NCBI GenBank assembly: GCA_902495305.1
Contig: CABUWG010000020.1
Coordinates: forward strand, 1 to 34,830
Source of the DNA: an uncultured Pseudomonadota bacterium
GTDB taxonomy: Bacteria > Pseudomonadota > Alphaproteobacteria > RF32 > CAG-239
DNA length: 34,830 nucleotides
Direction: 5' to 3'
The position numbers and the translations under genes were made by a program. The notes beneath the pieces are model-generated. The model was not told where the DNA came from. It was given only the letters and a program-made list of their open reading frames with translations, and made no database searches. Below, one piece after another: positions 1-8,492 of the stretch. Positions within the stretch are counted from its first letter, which is position 1. Each line of letters opens with the position of its first letter.

Positions 1-158
1 AGAGACTGAGCGGTATAATAAGAAGACGGATTATCAATAGCAGAGTTTACCTTCTTGCCGGTAGACAGCCTTTCTTGAGTTTGATCCATCAAAGATTGAG
101 TTTGTTGCAAGGACAGCAGGTTAGAACGCATGCTTGCAGTAAGTGAAATATCAGCCAT
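1..158 (-). CDS. Flagellin, N-terminal part (cut by window edge)
   Basis: This is the first 52 or so residues of a flagellin, the subunit of the flagellar filament. The start is the ATG at 156-158, preceded by a TGGAGA ribosome binding site at 165-170. The protein opens MADISLTASMRSNLLSLQ and continues with the conserved D0/D1 stretch containing ERLSTGKKVNSAIDNP, which is typical of flagellins. The first 158 bases are nearly the same as the start of the complete flagellin at 2961-3119, so these are paralogues arranged head to tail on the same strand. The rest of the gene lies outside the window, so the variable and C-terminal domains cannot be judged. Confidence 0.95.
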   Translation of the reverse strand, partial: MADISLTASMRSNLLSLQQTQSLMDQTQERLSTGKKVNSAIDNPSSYYTAQS

Positions 159-236
159 TTTTTTTCTCCAATTCTTTGGAACACATAACGTGTTGGGTTA
201 AAACCATGTGATTGTTATTCTAACAATACAAAGTTT

Positions 237-265
237 AGTATATCACAAAATTCACTATCTTGCAA
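237..265 (-). promoter_or_regulatory. Sigma-70-type promoter for the left flagellin
   Basis: Reading the minus strand, TTGCAA (260-265) is separated by 17 bases from TATACT (237-242), a near-consensus housekeeping promoter about 80 bases upstream of the flagellin ATG. I found no GG-N10-GC sigma-54 element between 159 and 370, unlike the second flagellin. The two paralogues may therefore be controlled differently. Confidence 0.5.
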
Positions 266-369
266 ATTTAAAATGACTCGCAAGACAGCCGGCTATATTC
301 TTTTATCCAAAAAATACAGTCATATAAAAAGGTTATATCAAAAAGATTAATTAAAACTTAAAGAGCGAT

Positions 370-1443
370 TCAAACCGGTTTTTCGGTCTTTACGGGCCGT
401 TTGGCAATCGCCGCGTCAATATAAGCTTTGATGTTTTTGCCAAAAGTTTGGCGGATATACTGGGTTAGCGACGACGGACGTTCCTGAAACGAATCGGCCT
501 GAGCCTGTGCCTGTAACAATTGCTCCACATTCAGACGCTGCTCAATGTTGTTTCTTTCTTCTGCCGCATCAGGCGCGCCTCGTACCGAAGCCAGATTGTA
601 CAAGACATGCGCCGTGGCATAGTTTGGCGTGACTTTCACGCCGCCGGTCAGCATGTTTGCCAACATCATCATGGCATCCAAATTCCCCTGCCGGAGAGAT
701 TTTTGCAGATAATTAATGCTTTTGCCGTAGTTTTGCGGCGTTCCCTGACCGTCACGATACAACATTCCCGTCATCAGCTGCGCATCATCATAACCGGCGT
801 CAGCCGAAGCTTTTAGCAAATCAAAAGCACGGGCGTAATCCTGCGGAACCACATGCCCTTTATAATAAGCATATCCGAGCATAAACTGCGCGGTCGGATT
901 TCCGGCCTGAGCCGCAATCACAAAATAGTTGATTGCTTCTTTGCTGTCTTTCTGCACGCCGCTGCCTGCCAGATATAAAAAGGCCAGATTAACGGCAGCC
1001 TCGGTGTTTCCGAGCTGAACAGCCTTTTTGAAGAGTTCCGCCGCCATGGCAAAATCCTGCCCGACTCCGATGCCGCTGTAATACAGACTCGCCAGATTGT
1101 TAACGGCAATATTGTCGTTTTGCGCAGCCGCCAGCTTGTAATAATGAAAGGCTTTTTTCTGGTCGATTTTAATATCGTCTTCGCCATAAAGATAAATGTA
1201 GCCGAGCGCCATTTGAGAATTCAGATTTCCCGAGTCGGCTTCACGAGTGAGTTTTTGCAGCTTTGTTTCTTCCGGTTCTTTCTTTTCGGCAGTCTGAGCC
1301 TTGTCATCAGGCTTTTTTTCATCTCCGCCGAAGTTAAAAAATGAGAAAATACTGTTTTCTTTTGCATTGTCCTCTGCTGCCTGCGCCGAAAACGCCGGAA
1401 CAGAAAGCAATACGGCCAAACTCAAACATATAATCTTTTTCAT
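370..1443 (-). CDS. Secreted Sel1-repeat protein
   Basis: This 357-residue protein starts at the ATG at 1441-1443. A longer frame exists upstream, but this start gives a clean signal peptide (MKKIICLSLAVLLSVPAFSA, cleaved near AQA) and has an AAAGGC ribosome binding site. After a charged, Lys/Glu-rich linker (about residues 25-65) come six full and one partial Sel1-like repeats (TPR-like helical hairpins of about 36 residues) with repeated ALGYxYxxG, NLAxLYxxG and AQFMLGYAYYKG signatures. Sel1 repeats are protein-protein scaffolds, and this one should act in the periplasm. It lies between two flagellin genes on the same strand but has its own promoter and is separated by a terminator, so a flagellar role is only suggested by position. 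The partner and function are unknown. Confidence 0.85.
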   Translation of the reverse strand: MKKIICLSLAVLLSVPAFSAQAAEDNAKENSIFSFFNFGGDEKKPDDKAQTAEKKEPEETKLQKLTREADSGNLNSQMALGYIYLYGEDDIKIDQKKAFHYYKLAAAQNDNIAVNNLASLYYSGIGVGQDFAMAAELFKKAVQLGNTEAAVNLAFLYLAGSGVQKDSKEAINYFVIAAQAGNPTAQFMLGYAYYKGHVVPQDYARAFDLLKASADAGYDDAQLMTGMLYRDGQGTPQNYGKSINYLQKSLRQGNLDAMMMLANMLTGGVKVTPNYATAHVLYNLASVRGAPDAAEERNNIEQRLNVEQLLQAQAQADSFQERPSSLTQYIRQTFGKNIKAYIDAAIAKRPVKTEKPV

Positions 1444-1477
1444 CTTTTTGCCTTTGTCAAACACACGCTAATATAAG

Positions 1478-1505
1478 CTTATACTATCAGTTAAAACTTT
1501 CTCAA
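1478..1505 (-). promoter_or_regulatory. Promoter of the Sel1-repeat gene
   Basis: On the minus strand TTGAGA (1500-1505), a 16-base spacer and TATAAG (1478-1483) lie about 35 bases upstream of the chosen ATG. This fits a sigma-70 promoter and supports independent transcription from the upstream flagellin. Confidence 0.5.
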
Positions 1506-1525
1506 TTGTTAATCCTTAAATAAAA

Positions 1526-1547
1526 GGCGGCATATAAATATACCGCC
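1526..1547 (-). terminator. Terminator after the complete flagellin
   Basis: GGCGG (1526-1530) pairs with CCGCC (1543-1547), with further ATAT/ATAT pairing inside. On the minus strand it is followed by TTTTATTT. It sits 34 bases past the flagellin stop codon, as expected for an intrinsic terminator. Confidence 0.65.
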
Positions 1548-1580
1548 CTTTGAAAAAATTTAAGAATAATAAAGACTGGC

Positions 1581-3119
1581 TTAGCCAAACAGCTGCAACA
1601 CGGCCTGAGAAGCCTGAGAAGCCAGACTCAGAGAGTTGATGGCCAATTGCTGTCTGGTTTGCAGAGCCAGCATGTTTGCGCCTTCTTCGTTCATATCGGC
1701 CAATACCAGTTTGTCGGAACCTTCTTCCAATACGTTAATCAGATTGTCCGTAAAGTCTTCACGGGTTTGAACGATGGAGTAGTTGTTACCAAAGTCGCTG
1801 GCCATAGCGCGCAGCTCATTGATAGCATCTTCAATATAAGTGATTGTTTCATCAATATCTTTGTCCAGATTCCAACCGCCTTTTTCAATTTCTTCAAGGC
1901 CAAGACCTTTGGAGGAAGCGTCAACACCTTTGACTTCAATGGTAGAAGAACGGTCTTCGTTAAAGATAACTTTCAGGTCGTTTTCCTGCAACAAGTTAAT
2001 ACCTTTGTATCCGGAGTCTTTGGCAACCTGGTTAATCTGAGTCAAAATCTCATTGAACTGTGCAACATATTTGTTGCGTTGTTCAATAGCGTCTTCATCA
2101 GAAGCTCTGGTTTCAATCTTACCATCCAATCCTTGCAAAACTTTAGATTCGGGAATTACTGTCGCGATACCGATTTCAATTCCGGCCTCATCGGCTGCTT
2201 CACTGGCTTTAATAACCAGTTTATTGGTTGTAGGATCAAGTTCTGCTTTTAATACTGCGGAATTATTTGCACCATCCAACTGTTCCTGATAAGCGTTCAG
2301 TTTATCAATAACGTCTTGAACCGTATCAGTCTCAGATATTGTAATTGTCTCAATATTTGTGTCTTGTGTTAAGGTGTTTGCCGTCGGACCAGCTGTAATA
2401 GTGCCTGATGTCGATGTAATTACAGGTTTGGAATAACCAGTTACCATAACCGATTGTCCATCATTAGAAGTGACGGTCAAAGCAGCTGCAGCCAAGTCAA
2501 TAGTAAATTTACCATCGCCAAACTTTGCATCAAAAGCAGCTTGAATACTTTCTTTTGTGATTTTTGTTTTGCTACCATCAATATCTAACTCTTGCGTAAC
2601 ATCAACGGTCTCAGCTTTGCCGTCTACCATAACGTTAATGCTGAAAGTAGCGCTTCCTTTAGCGGTAGATCCTGCAAAAGCAGTATCAATACCGGTCATC
2701 GTGACTTTTGTCGTTGATTTATCTGCCCGAATATCAACATAAATGTTACCTTCACCAACCAGCTGATCAGCTTTCAAATCACGGGTCGAGGTGACTTTTG
2801 TTTTCATGTTGTTGGCAATATCGCGAGCCGAGTTGGCAACAGATTTTGCCTGCTGGGTGAAAGCCGTAATCGTTTCAATACCTTCATTGGCAGCCTTCAG
2901 GGTCTGCACGCCTTGTCCCATGCTGTCCAACAAGGCTGATAAGTCGGACGCCCGGTTGGTCAGAGACTGAGAGGTATAATAAGAAGACGGATTGTCAATA
3001 GCAGAGTTTACCTTCTTGCCGGTAGACAAACGTTCCTGCGTCATATCCATCAGGCTCTGGGTATTCTGCAAAGATAAGAGGTTAGAACGCATACTTGCAG
3101 TAAGTGAAATATCAGCCAT
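1581..3119 (-). CDS. Flagellin (complete)
   Basis: This 512-residue filament protein has a conserved N-terminal D0/D1 region (ERLSTGKKVNSAIDNPSSYY, about residues 28-50), coiled-coil-like sequence to about residue 110, a large Thr/Lys/Asp-rich variable region (about 115-330), and a conserved C-terminal D1/D0 segment ending LASQASQAVLQLFG. It is longer than simple flagellins of about 270-300 residues because of the central insertion, which would form the surface-exposed D2/D3 domains. The ATG at 3117-3119 has a TTGGAGAAT ribosome binding site. An intrinsic terminator follows. The only good promoter-like element upstream is a sigma-54 site about 265 bases from the ATG, implying a leader of roughly 250 nt. 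It is a paralogue of the truncated flagellin at the left edge. There is no ambiguity about family, but I do not assign a specific flagellin name. Confidence 0.97.
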   Translation of the reverse strand: MADISLTASMRSNLLSLQNTQSLMDMTQERLSTGKKVNSAIDNPSSYYTSQSLTNRASDLSALLDSMGQGVQTLKAANEGIETITAFTQQAKSVANSARDIANNMKTKVTSTRDLKADQLVGEGNIYVDIRADKSTTKVTMTGIDTAFAGSTAKGSATFSINVMVDGKAETVDVTQELDIDGSKTKITKESIQAAFDAKFGDGKFTIDLAAAALTVTSNDGQSVMVTGYSKPVITSTSGTITAGPTANTLTQDTNIETITISETDTVQDVIDKLNAYQEQLDGANNSAVLKAELDPTTNKLVIKASEAADEAGIEIGIATVIPESKVLQGLDGKIETRASDEDAIEQRNKYVAQFNEILTQINQVAKDSGYKGINLLQENDLKVIFNEDRSSTIEVKGVDASSKGLGLEEIEKGGWNLDKDIDETITYIEDAINELRAMASDFGNNYSIVQTREDFTDNLINVLEEGSDKLVLADMNEEGANMLALQTRQQLAINSLSLASQASQAVLQLFG

Positions 3120-3372
3120 GTTTTATTCTCCAATTCTGTGAACCACAGTGTTAAAAATTTTTCGCTTATTAAATTCTTAATAATTAATTAAAAGACTAAA
3201 AACAAATTAACACTTTGTAAATATCTTTTTTATAACTTTTAACAGGTAATTGCCATATTTTTTTCGCAAAAAGAAACAAATACGCGATTCCTGTCTTTGT
3301 GCTGTCCGGCCTTCCCTCAGGCTTAATGTATTAAAAAAATCAAGCATTCGGTTCAGCAAAGAACAACCGTTG
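3120..3372 (-). promoter_or_regulatory. Long 5' leader of the flagellin gene
   Basis: This stretch without a supportable gene lies between the predicted sigma-54 start (about 3372) and the flagellin ATG. It is very AT-rich near the gene and carries the ribosome binding site at its end. In Caulobacter the FlbT protein controls flagellin mRNA through its 5' leader, so a similar post-transcriptional role is possible here, but no FlbT gene is in view. A plus-strand 94-codon frame across 3250-3534 has no ribosome binding site or recognisable product and I do not call it. Confidence 0.35.
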
Positions 3373-3382
3373 CGATGCATAA

Positions 3383-3398
3383 TGCAAGTTATATGCCA
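3383..3398 (-). promoter_or_regulatory. Sigma-54 (-24/-12) promoter upstream of flagellin
   Basis: The minus strand reads TGGCATATAACTTGCA, with the invariant GG and GC separated by exactly 10 bases, matching the RpoN consensus TGGCAC-N5-TTGCA at nearly every position. It faces the flagellin gene. Sigma-54 control of late flagellar genes is established in Caulobacter. Confidence 0.6.
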
Positions 3399-3637
3399 AA
3401 GTTGTAAAAGCCGTTCAAAAGATATATGGAATTTATTGTGTTTTTTCTTTTATATAAGCGCTTTTCCTAAATTATCACTCTCTGATTTTTATTTTTTGCG
3501 CTTTGCCCTTCACAAGCGGCTTCCTGCGTTTTAATAAAGATAAGAGTGCGGCAGGGGGAAGGAAAAGAACCGCTGTTATTAATTTATAAATAATTTAGGT
3601 ATAAGTTGAAAACAAAAAATAAAAGAAAGGAAAAAAG

Positions 3638-4651
3638 ATGACAAAGATTGCAGTCGCCGGCGCGCAAGACAGCCTCGGGCGTGAAGTTTTAAGTTTTCTG
3701 GAAGAAGACGGCATTCCTGCCGCCGATATCGTGGCCTTGGATTCCAAAGCGCCGCTGGGAACAATGGTTTCTTACGGCGAAGATGATGAACTGGATGTAT
3801 TCAACCTTGATGATTGTGATTTTAACGGCATTGATATTGTAATTTTTGCAACCCCGTCCGCGTTGTCCAAACGCTTTGCGCCCAAGGCCTTGAACAAAGG
3901 CGCTAAGGTGATTGACTGCTCCGACGCTTTCTTTTCGGAGGCTGACGTTCCGCTGATTATTGCCGGCGTGAATGATGACAAAATCATGGAAGCCCCGCGC
4001 GGATTGGTGGCGATTCCTTCTGCGCCGGTCACGCAAATGCTGTTGCCGCTGTCTGAAGTTCATAAAAATCTTTCCGTCAAAAGAATTGTTGCCTCGACTT
4101 ATTCCTCCGCGTCAATTTACGGCAAAGACGCGATGGACGAGTTGTTTAACCAAACCCGCAAGATTTTTATGAACGACACGCTGGCTGATGACCAGAAAGT
4201 TTTTCACAAGCAGATTGCTTTTAACGTGATTCCGCAGGTAGAAGAATTTATCGGCGAAGAAACCGCCTGCGAATGGGCCATCAACGCCCAGACCAAAAAA
4301 ATCTGGGGCGGCGATATCAAAGTCCATGCCAATTGCGCAGTCATTCCGGCCTTTATCGGTTCGGCGCAGTATGTCAACGTTGAATGCGCCGGAGAAGTTG
4401 ACGTCGATGAGATCAGAAAACAAATGAAAGCAACCAAAGGCGTCGTTGTTTTTGACAAGAATGTTGACGGCGGCTATGTCACGATCAACGATGTTCAGGG
4501 CGAAAGCGAAATCTATGTCAGCCGCCTGCGTCAGGATGTTTCCGTTGACAACGGATTCAGCTTCTGGTGCGTGGCCGACAATCTGCGTGCCGGCGTTGCC
4601 AAAAACGCGTTTAATGTCATGAAGCTGATGCTTGCCGCAGTCAAACATTAA
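3638..4651 (+). CDS. Aspartate-semialdehyde-dehydrogenase-like protein lacking catalytic residues
   Basis: The 337-residue protein follows the ASADH fold from end to end: an N-terminal Rossmann part (AVAGAQDSLGREVL, a degenerate GxxGxxG), VIDCSDAF, the dimerisation region with FNVIPQ, and the C-terminal FWCVADNLRAG. True enzymes (Asd) make aspartate semialdehyde for lysine, DAP, methionine and threonine using a Cys nucleophile in NPNCST, a Gln in TYQAxSG, and Arg and His in RVPVxxGHSE. Here the Cys position is Ala129 (IPSAPVTQ), the Gln is replaced within TYSSASIYG, Arg becomes Val235 and His becomes Ser242 (VIPAFIGSAQ). It therefore resembles the non-catalytic Usg-type paralogues (E. coli Usg also lacks the Cys) rather than working Asd. 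It has an AAAGGA ribosome binding site. It is first in an operon, 15 bases before the MscS-family gene. A regulatory or structural role is inference. Confidence 0.85.
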   Translation: MTKIAVAGAQDSLGREVLSFLEEDGIPAADIVALDSKAPLGTMVSYGEDDELDVFNLDDCDFNGIDIVIFATPSALSKRFAPKALNKGAKVIDCSDAFFSEADVPLIIAGVNDDKIMEAPRGLVAIPSAPVTQMLLPLSEVHKNLSVKRIVASTYSSASIYGKDAMDELFNQTRKIFMNDTLADDQKVFHKQIAFNVIPQVEEFIGEETACEWAINAQTKKIWGGDIKVHANCAVIPAFIGSAQYVNVECAGEVDVDEIRKQMKATKGVVVFDKNVDGGYVTINDVQGESEIYVSRLRQDVSVDNGFSFWCVADNLRAGVAKNAFNVMKLMLAAVKH

Positions 4652-4666
4652 GGAAAGGATACCGTA

Positions 4667-7150
4667 ATGCAATGGCTTTTAAGGATTCTTCTCGGCGTGA
4701 TGTTGTTTGCCGCGCCGGTGTCCGCGCAGACAAAAACCGAGGTCGAAGTAGACGCCAGCACCCGTGTTGTCGATTCGATATCGTCACCGGAGGTCAACTA
4801 TCGCGAAATCAGCAAATCTTTGACCAAAACGGAAGAAAACCTTAAAAGCAATAAAATCACCGTTAATGAAATTTCAAATACCGTAAAGTTTTTGAGCGAA
4901 ACCAGAGCACAACTGGCCGATGGCAAAAAGCAGGTCGAAAAAGAACTCAACTTTGTGCAAAAACGCATAGACGCGCTGGGCGAAGCGCCGGCTGACGGCT
5001 CTGAACCGCCGTTGATTGCCGGCAAGCGGAAAGAGTTTTCGGAAGAAGCTTCTTCGCTGAAGAGTAAAATCGCCGAGATTGACCTGATGCTGACCCGTAT
5101 TGACGAACTCGACAGCCTGATTGTCAACGTCCGCAATCAAAAACTTTTGGGAAGCCTGATGGAGCGCCAATTGCCGCTGATTTATCCGGCCGTGTTCTTC
5201 AATGACGCGCGCTTGTTTGTCGAATTCGGCATAGACGCCATCCGCTCGCCGGTAGACTGGTTTCAGGAGCTCAATACCGAAGGGCGCGATTTTGTAAAAT
5301 CCAACCTGCTGCCGGTCACCGCAATCTTTCTGCTCTGCTTGTGGCTCGGCATTTATCTGCGCTTCTTCATTATGCGGCACTTTGGATATGACAATTCTCT
5401 GGAACACATTTCTTACGGCCGCAAAGTCTCGGCAGCCATAGCCGTTGCCGTCGGGTATGGCGTGATTCCGGCGTTCTTAATCGGCGGCCTGTTGCTGTGG
5501 ATGATCAGTTCACAGGTGATGACGCTGGGCTTCTTTGGCATTTTGATAAACAGTTTTTTGTATTTTACGCTGATAATGATTCTGTGCAAAGCAGTTGCGC
5601 GTGTCATCTTTGCGCCCTATAATGAACGCTGGCGGCTGATAAACTTTTCAACGGATAAGGCCATCAAGGTCACGCATGCCGTTTATGTCAGCATTTTGCT
5701 GATCGGGCTGACCGCATATCTTGAGTATGTGGCAGAAAAAGCCAGCTATTCTCTGGAGCTTATCGGATTCTTGACCTCTGTGTCCAACGCGGCAAAGGCT
5801 TTTTCCATTGCCTGGATTGTCAAACGGCTGGTGTGGGAAGACCTGCCGGAAAGCACGGAAGAAAACGAACCTGCCAGAGAGGATGACGACGGGGAAGATG
5901 ACGCACTGAGCCGTTCTCTCAAAATCACGTTTTTAACCTCGGTTTTTGCGCTGGCCGTCTTTTCGCTTTCGCTCTTCGGTTATCCGTATCTGTCGGCATT
6001 TATTTTTAACAAGCTGATTGCCTCGGCATTGGTTATCGGCGCAATCGTCATTTTTCGCAAGGCTGTTAACGAGGCGTTGCGCAGAATGCTGCTTTGGCGC
6101 TTTTGGGTGCATACTTTCCGCCTGCGCCGCAAGATAATCCGCAAAATCAACTTCTGGTCGGGGCTGGTGCTGGATCCGGTTTTCATCATCCTTGGCGGCC
6201 TGATCCTGCTGAGCCTGTGGGGCGTGTCAACCGATATTTTAATCCAGACCACCATAAAAGTCATGACCGGCTTTACGGTCGGCGGCATAGAAATTTCGCC
6301 GCTTGCCATTATCATCGGCCTGATTGTGTTTTTCTTTGCCATTGCGGCGGTTCGTGCCATGAAAATGCGTCTGCTGAATAATGTTCTGGGCAAAATGGAT
6401 ATTGATGACGGCCTCAAACATTCTCTGGCTTCCGGATTCGGCTTCTTTGGCTTTACCATTGCCGCGCTGTTGTCTTTTGCCATAATGGGCGGCAACCTCA
6501 GAAACTTTGCGTTGGTTGCCGGTGCTTTGTCAGTCGGTATCGGTTTGGGCTTGCAAAACGTGGTCAATAACTTTGTGTCCGGTATTATTCTTTTGTTTGA
6601 GCGTCCGATTAAGGTCGGCGACTGGGTGATTATCAACGGCGAAGAAGGCAAGGTCAAACAAATCAATATCCGCTCGACCGAGGTTGAAACGTTCAAACGC
6701 TCCAGCGTTATTATTCCGAATGCATCGCTGCTCTCCGGTACGGTAACCAACTTAACCCACAGCAACAACTGGGCGCGTTATGCCATTAAAGTCGGCGTCG
6801 CCTATGGTTCTGATACCGATCAGGTCAGGGCAATTCTGCTGGAGGCTGCGCAGAATAACCGGAAAGTTCTCAAAAAACCGGCGCCTTACGTGCTGTTTCA
6901 GGATTTTGGTTCCAGCAGTCTGGAATTTGAACTGCGCGTTTATGTCAGCGATATCTGGGAAGGCTGGATCGTCCCGAGCGATCTGCGATATGAAATCAAC
7001 CGCCGCTTCCGCGAAGAAGGAATTGAAATTCCGTTCAACCAGCTCGTCGTTCACCACGGTAGTGAGGTTTCCAAGGCAACCGAAGGCCAGTTCTACGCCG
7101 CCAACAAAAAGAAAGGAAGCAAAAATGCTGCTGAAGAATCTGAAAAATAA
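4667..7150 (+). CDS. Large MscS-family mechanosensitive channel
   Basis: This 827-residue inner-membrane protein begins with a signal peptide (cut after VSAQ, about residue 21), then a periplasmic coiled-coil region (about 40-160) like those of the large MscK/MscM/YbdG-DUF3772 channels. About ten hydrophobic segments follow between residues 205 and 620. The C-terminal MscS core starts near residue 600 with the pore-lining Gly/Ala-rich helix SVGIGLGLQNVVNNFVSG, followed by FERPIKVGDWV and the beta domain (VIIPNASL) and the C-terminal alpha/beta vestibule. Such channels open under membrane tension and release solutes during osmotic downshock. An AAGGA ribosome binding site lies just before the ATG. 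The gene is 15 bases after the ASADH-like gene and its end overlaps murD by 26 bases, so the three are probably co-transcribed. Confidence 0.93.
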   Translation: MQWLLRILLGVMLFAAPVSAQTKTEVEVDASTRVVDSISSPEVNYREISKSLTKTEENLKSNKITVNEISNTVKFLSETRAQLADGKKQVEKELNFVQKRIDALGEAPADGSEPPLIAGKRKEFSEEASSLKSKIAEIDLMLTRIDELDSLIVNVRNQKLLGSLMERQLPLIYPAVFFNDARLFVEFGIDAIRSPVDWFQELNTEGRDFVKSNLLPVTAIFLLCLWLGIYLRFFIMRHFGYDNSLEHISYGRKVSAAIAVAVGYGVIPAFLIGGLLLWMISSQVMTLGFFGILINSFLYFTLIMILCKAVARVIFAPYNERWRLINFSTDKAIKVTHAVYVSILLIGLTAYLEYVAEKASYSLELIGFLTSVSNAAKAFSIAWIVKRLVWEDLPESTEENEPAREDDDGEDDALSRSLKITFLTSVFALAVFSLSLFGYPYLSAFIFNKLIASALVIGAIVIFRKAVNEALRRMLLWRFWVHTFRLRRKIIRKINFWSGLVLDPVFIILGGLILLSLWGVSTDILIQTTIKVMTGFTVGGIEISPLAIIIGLIVFFFAIAAVRAMKMRLLNNVLGKMDIDDGLKHSLASGFGFFGFTIAALLSFAIMGGNLRNFALVAGALSVGIGLGLQNVVNNFVSGIILLFERPIKVGDWVIINGEEGKVKQINIRSTEVETFKRSSVIIPNASLLSGTVTNLTHSNNWARYAIKVGVAYGSDTDQVRAILLEAAQNNRKVLKKPAPYVLFQDFGSSSLEFELRVYVSDIWEGWIVPSDLRYEINRRFREEGIEIPFNQLVVHHGSEVSKATEGQFYAANKKKGSKNAAEESEK

Positions 7151-8492
7151 AAATATTCTGCTCTGGGGACTGGGAACCGAAGGGGCGGCCGTATTAGACT
7201 ATCTGTTGCAACACAATCTGGGCGGCAATATCAGAATTTATAGCGATAAGCCTTTTGAACTGCCGGAAAAATACAAGGAAATGAGTGCGTACTTCGGAGA
7301 TGAACTGCAGGAACTGCTGCCGCAAATGGATGTGATTATAAAATCTCCCGGAGTCAGCGCCTATCGGGATGAGATTGTCCGTGCTAAAGAACAAGGTGTT
7401 GCCGTTACGTCGTCATCAGATATTTTTCTTGATGAGGTTCGGACAAACCAGCCGCAGTGCAAGGTCATCGGAGTCAGCGGTTCAAAAGGAAAAAGCACCA
7501 GCGTTTCTGCCATGTACCATATGATGAAAGCGCTCGGCCTGAATGTCGGACTCGGCGGAAACATCGGCAAGCCGATGATAGAACTGATTGACGGACAATA
7601 TGATTATGCCGTTTGTGAATTTTCCAGCTATCAGGCCGCCGATTTGCACAATTCGCCGCATCTGGTCATGTTTACCAATTTATATTATGTGCACAGCGAC
7701 TGGCATCGCGGCCATGAGAATTATTGCCGTGATAAAATCCGCCTGATTGCCCACCAGAAAGACGGTGACGTCTTTTTTGTAAATGACCGCAATGAACAGC
7801 TCAAGGAATATTGCGCACCGTATAAAGGAAAGAATAAAAAATATTATAACCAGCCGCAGAATTTTCATGCCGAGGGAAAAGAACTCTACTGGCAAGACGA
7901 GCTTTTGCTGAACATCAATGAACTGAAAATAAGCGGCAACCACAATCTGGATAATCTGGCCGGCGTTTTCTCGATTCTTCATGAACTGGGACTGGATATC
8001 CGTGCGGCCGCAGAGGCCTTAAAAACCTTTGAACCTTTAGAACACCGCCTGCAAAAAGTGGCTGTCCATAATGGTGTTTTGTTCATTAATGACAGTATCT
8101 CGACCGCTCCGGAGGCCGCTATCGGCGGAATGAAAAGCTTTGATGAAGATTTGGCGCTGATTTCCGGCGGCCAGTATCTGGAGCAGAACTATGACGACTA
8201 TGCCCGTTATGTACAGGAAAATCCAAAAGTCAAAATGGTCTGTGCCTTGTATCAAAGCGGCCCTTATCTGGCTGAAGCGATTAGAAAATACGTTACCCGT
8301 CCGGATTTTGTTTTGCTGGAACCGCAAACGTTGGAAGAAGCCGTTGCCAAAGCAAATGAAGCCCTGACCGCGGATAAAGGCGGTATTGTGCTGTTTTCGC
8401 CAACGGCCCCGAGTTTCGGATTTTATAAGAACTTTGTCGAGCGTGGCCGGCATTTTATCGGCATTGTTAAAGAGCTGATAAAGAGGACTTAA
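7125..8492 (+). CDS. murD: MurD-type UDP-MurNAc-L-Ala--glutamate ligase
   Basis: This 455-residue cytoplasmic Mur ligase adds glutamate to UDP-MurNAc-L-Ala in peptidoglycan precursor synthesis. It has an N-terminal Rossmann domain (LLWGLGTEGAAVL, residues 11-23), the ATP-binding GVSGSKGKST (about 115-124), a central domain with HSDWHRGHENYCRDK carrying the Asp/His/Lys typical of the family, and a C-terminal domain with HRLQKV, FINDSISTAPEAA (about 321) and FSPTAPSFGFYKNFVERG (about 423). The open frame extends back to 6780, but the ATG at 7125 with GAAAGGA upstream gives the normal Mur start. It overlaps the channel gene by 26 bases. The DSISTxPE motif, where many MurD have DSKATNxD, recalls the MurD2 (L-Glu-adding) group, so D- versus L-Glu specificity is open. 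It is not in a classical dcw cluster here. Confidence 0.88.
   Translation: MLLKNLKNKNILLWGLGTEGAAVLDYLLQHNLGGNIRIYSDKPFELPEKYKEMSAYFGDELQELLPQMDVIIKSPGVSAYRDEIVRAKEQGVAVTSSSDIFLDEVRTNQPQCKVIGVSGSKGKSTSVSAMYHMMKALGLNVGLGGNIGKPMIELIDGQYDYAVCEFSSYQAADLHNSPHLVMFTNLYYVHSDWHRGHENYCRDKIRLIAHQKDGDVFFVNDRNEQLKEYCAPYKGKNKKYYNQPQNFHAEGKELYWQDELLLNINELKISGNHNLDNLAGVFSILHELGLDIRAAAEALKTFEPLEHRLQKVAVHNGVLFINDSISTAPEAAIGGMKSFDEDLALISGGQYLEQNYDDYARYVQENPKVKMVCALYQSGPYLAEAIRKYVTRPDFVLLEPQTLEEAVAKANEALTADKGGIVLFSPTAPSFGFYKNFVERGRHFIGIVKELIKRT

Noticed and set aside
3250..3534. 94-codon plus-strand frame in the flagellin-asd gap
   Set aside because: It has no ribosome binding site, an unusual composition, and overlaps the sigma-54 promoter and flagellin leader on the other strand.
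6780..7124. N-terminal extension of the MurD frame
   Set aside because: It lies wholly inside the channel gene in another frame; MurD similarity begins at 7125.
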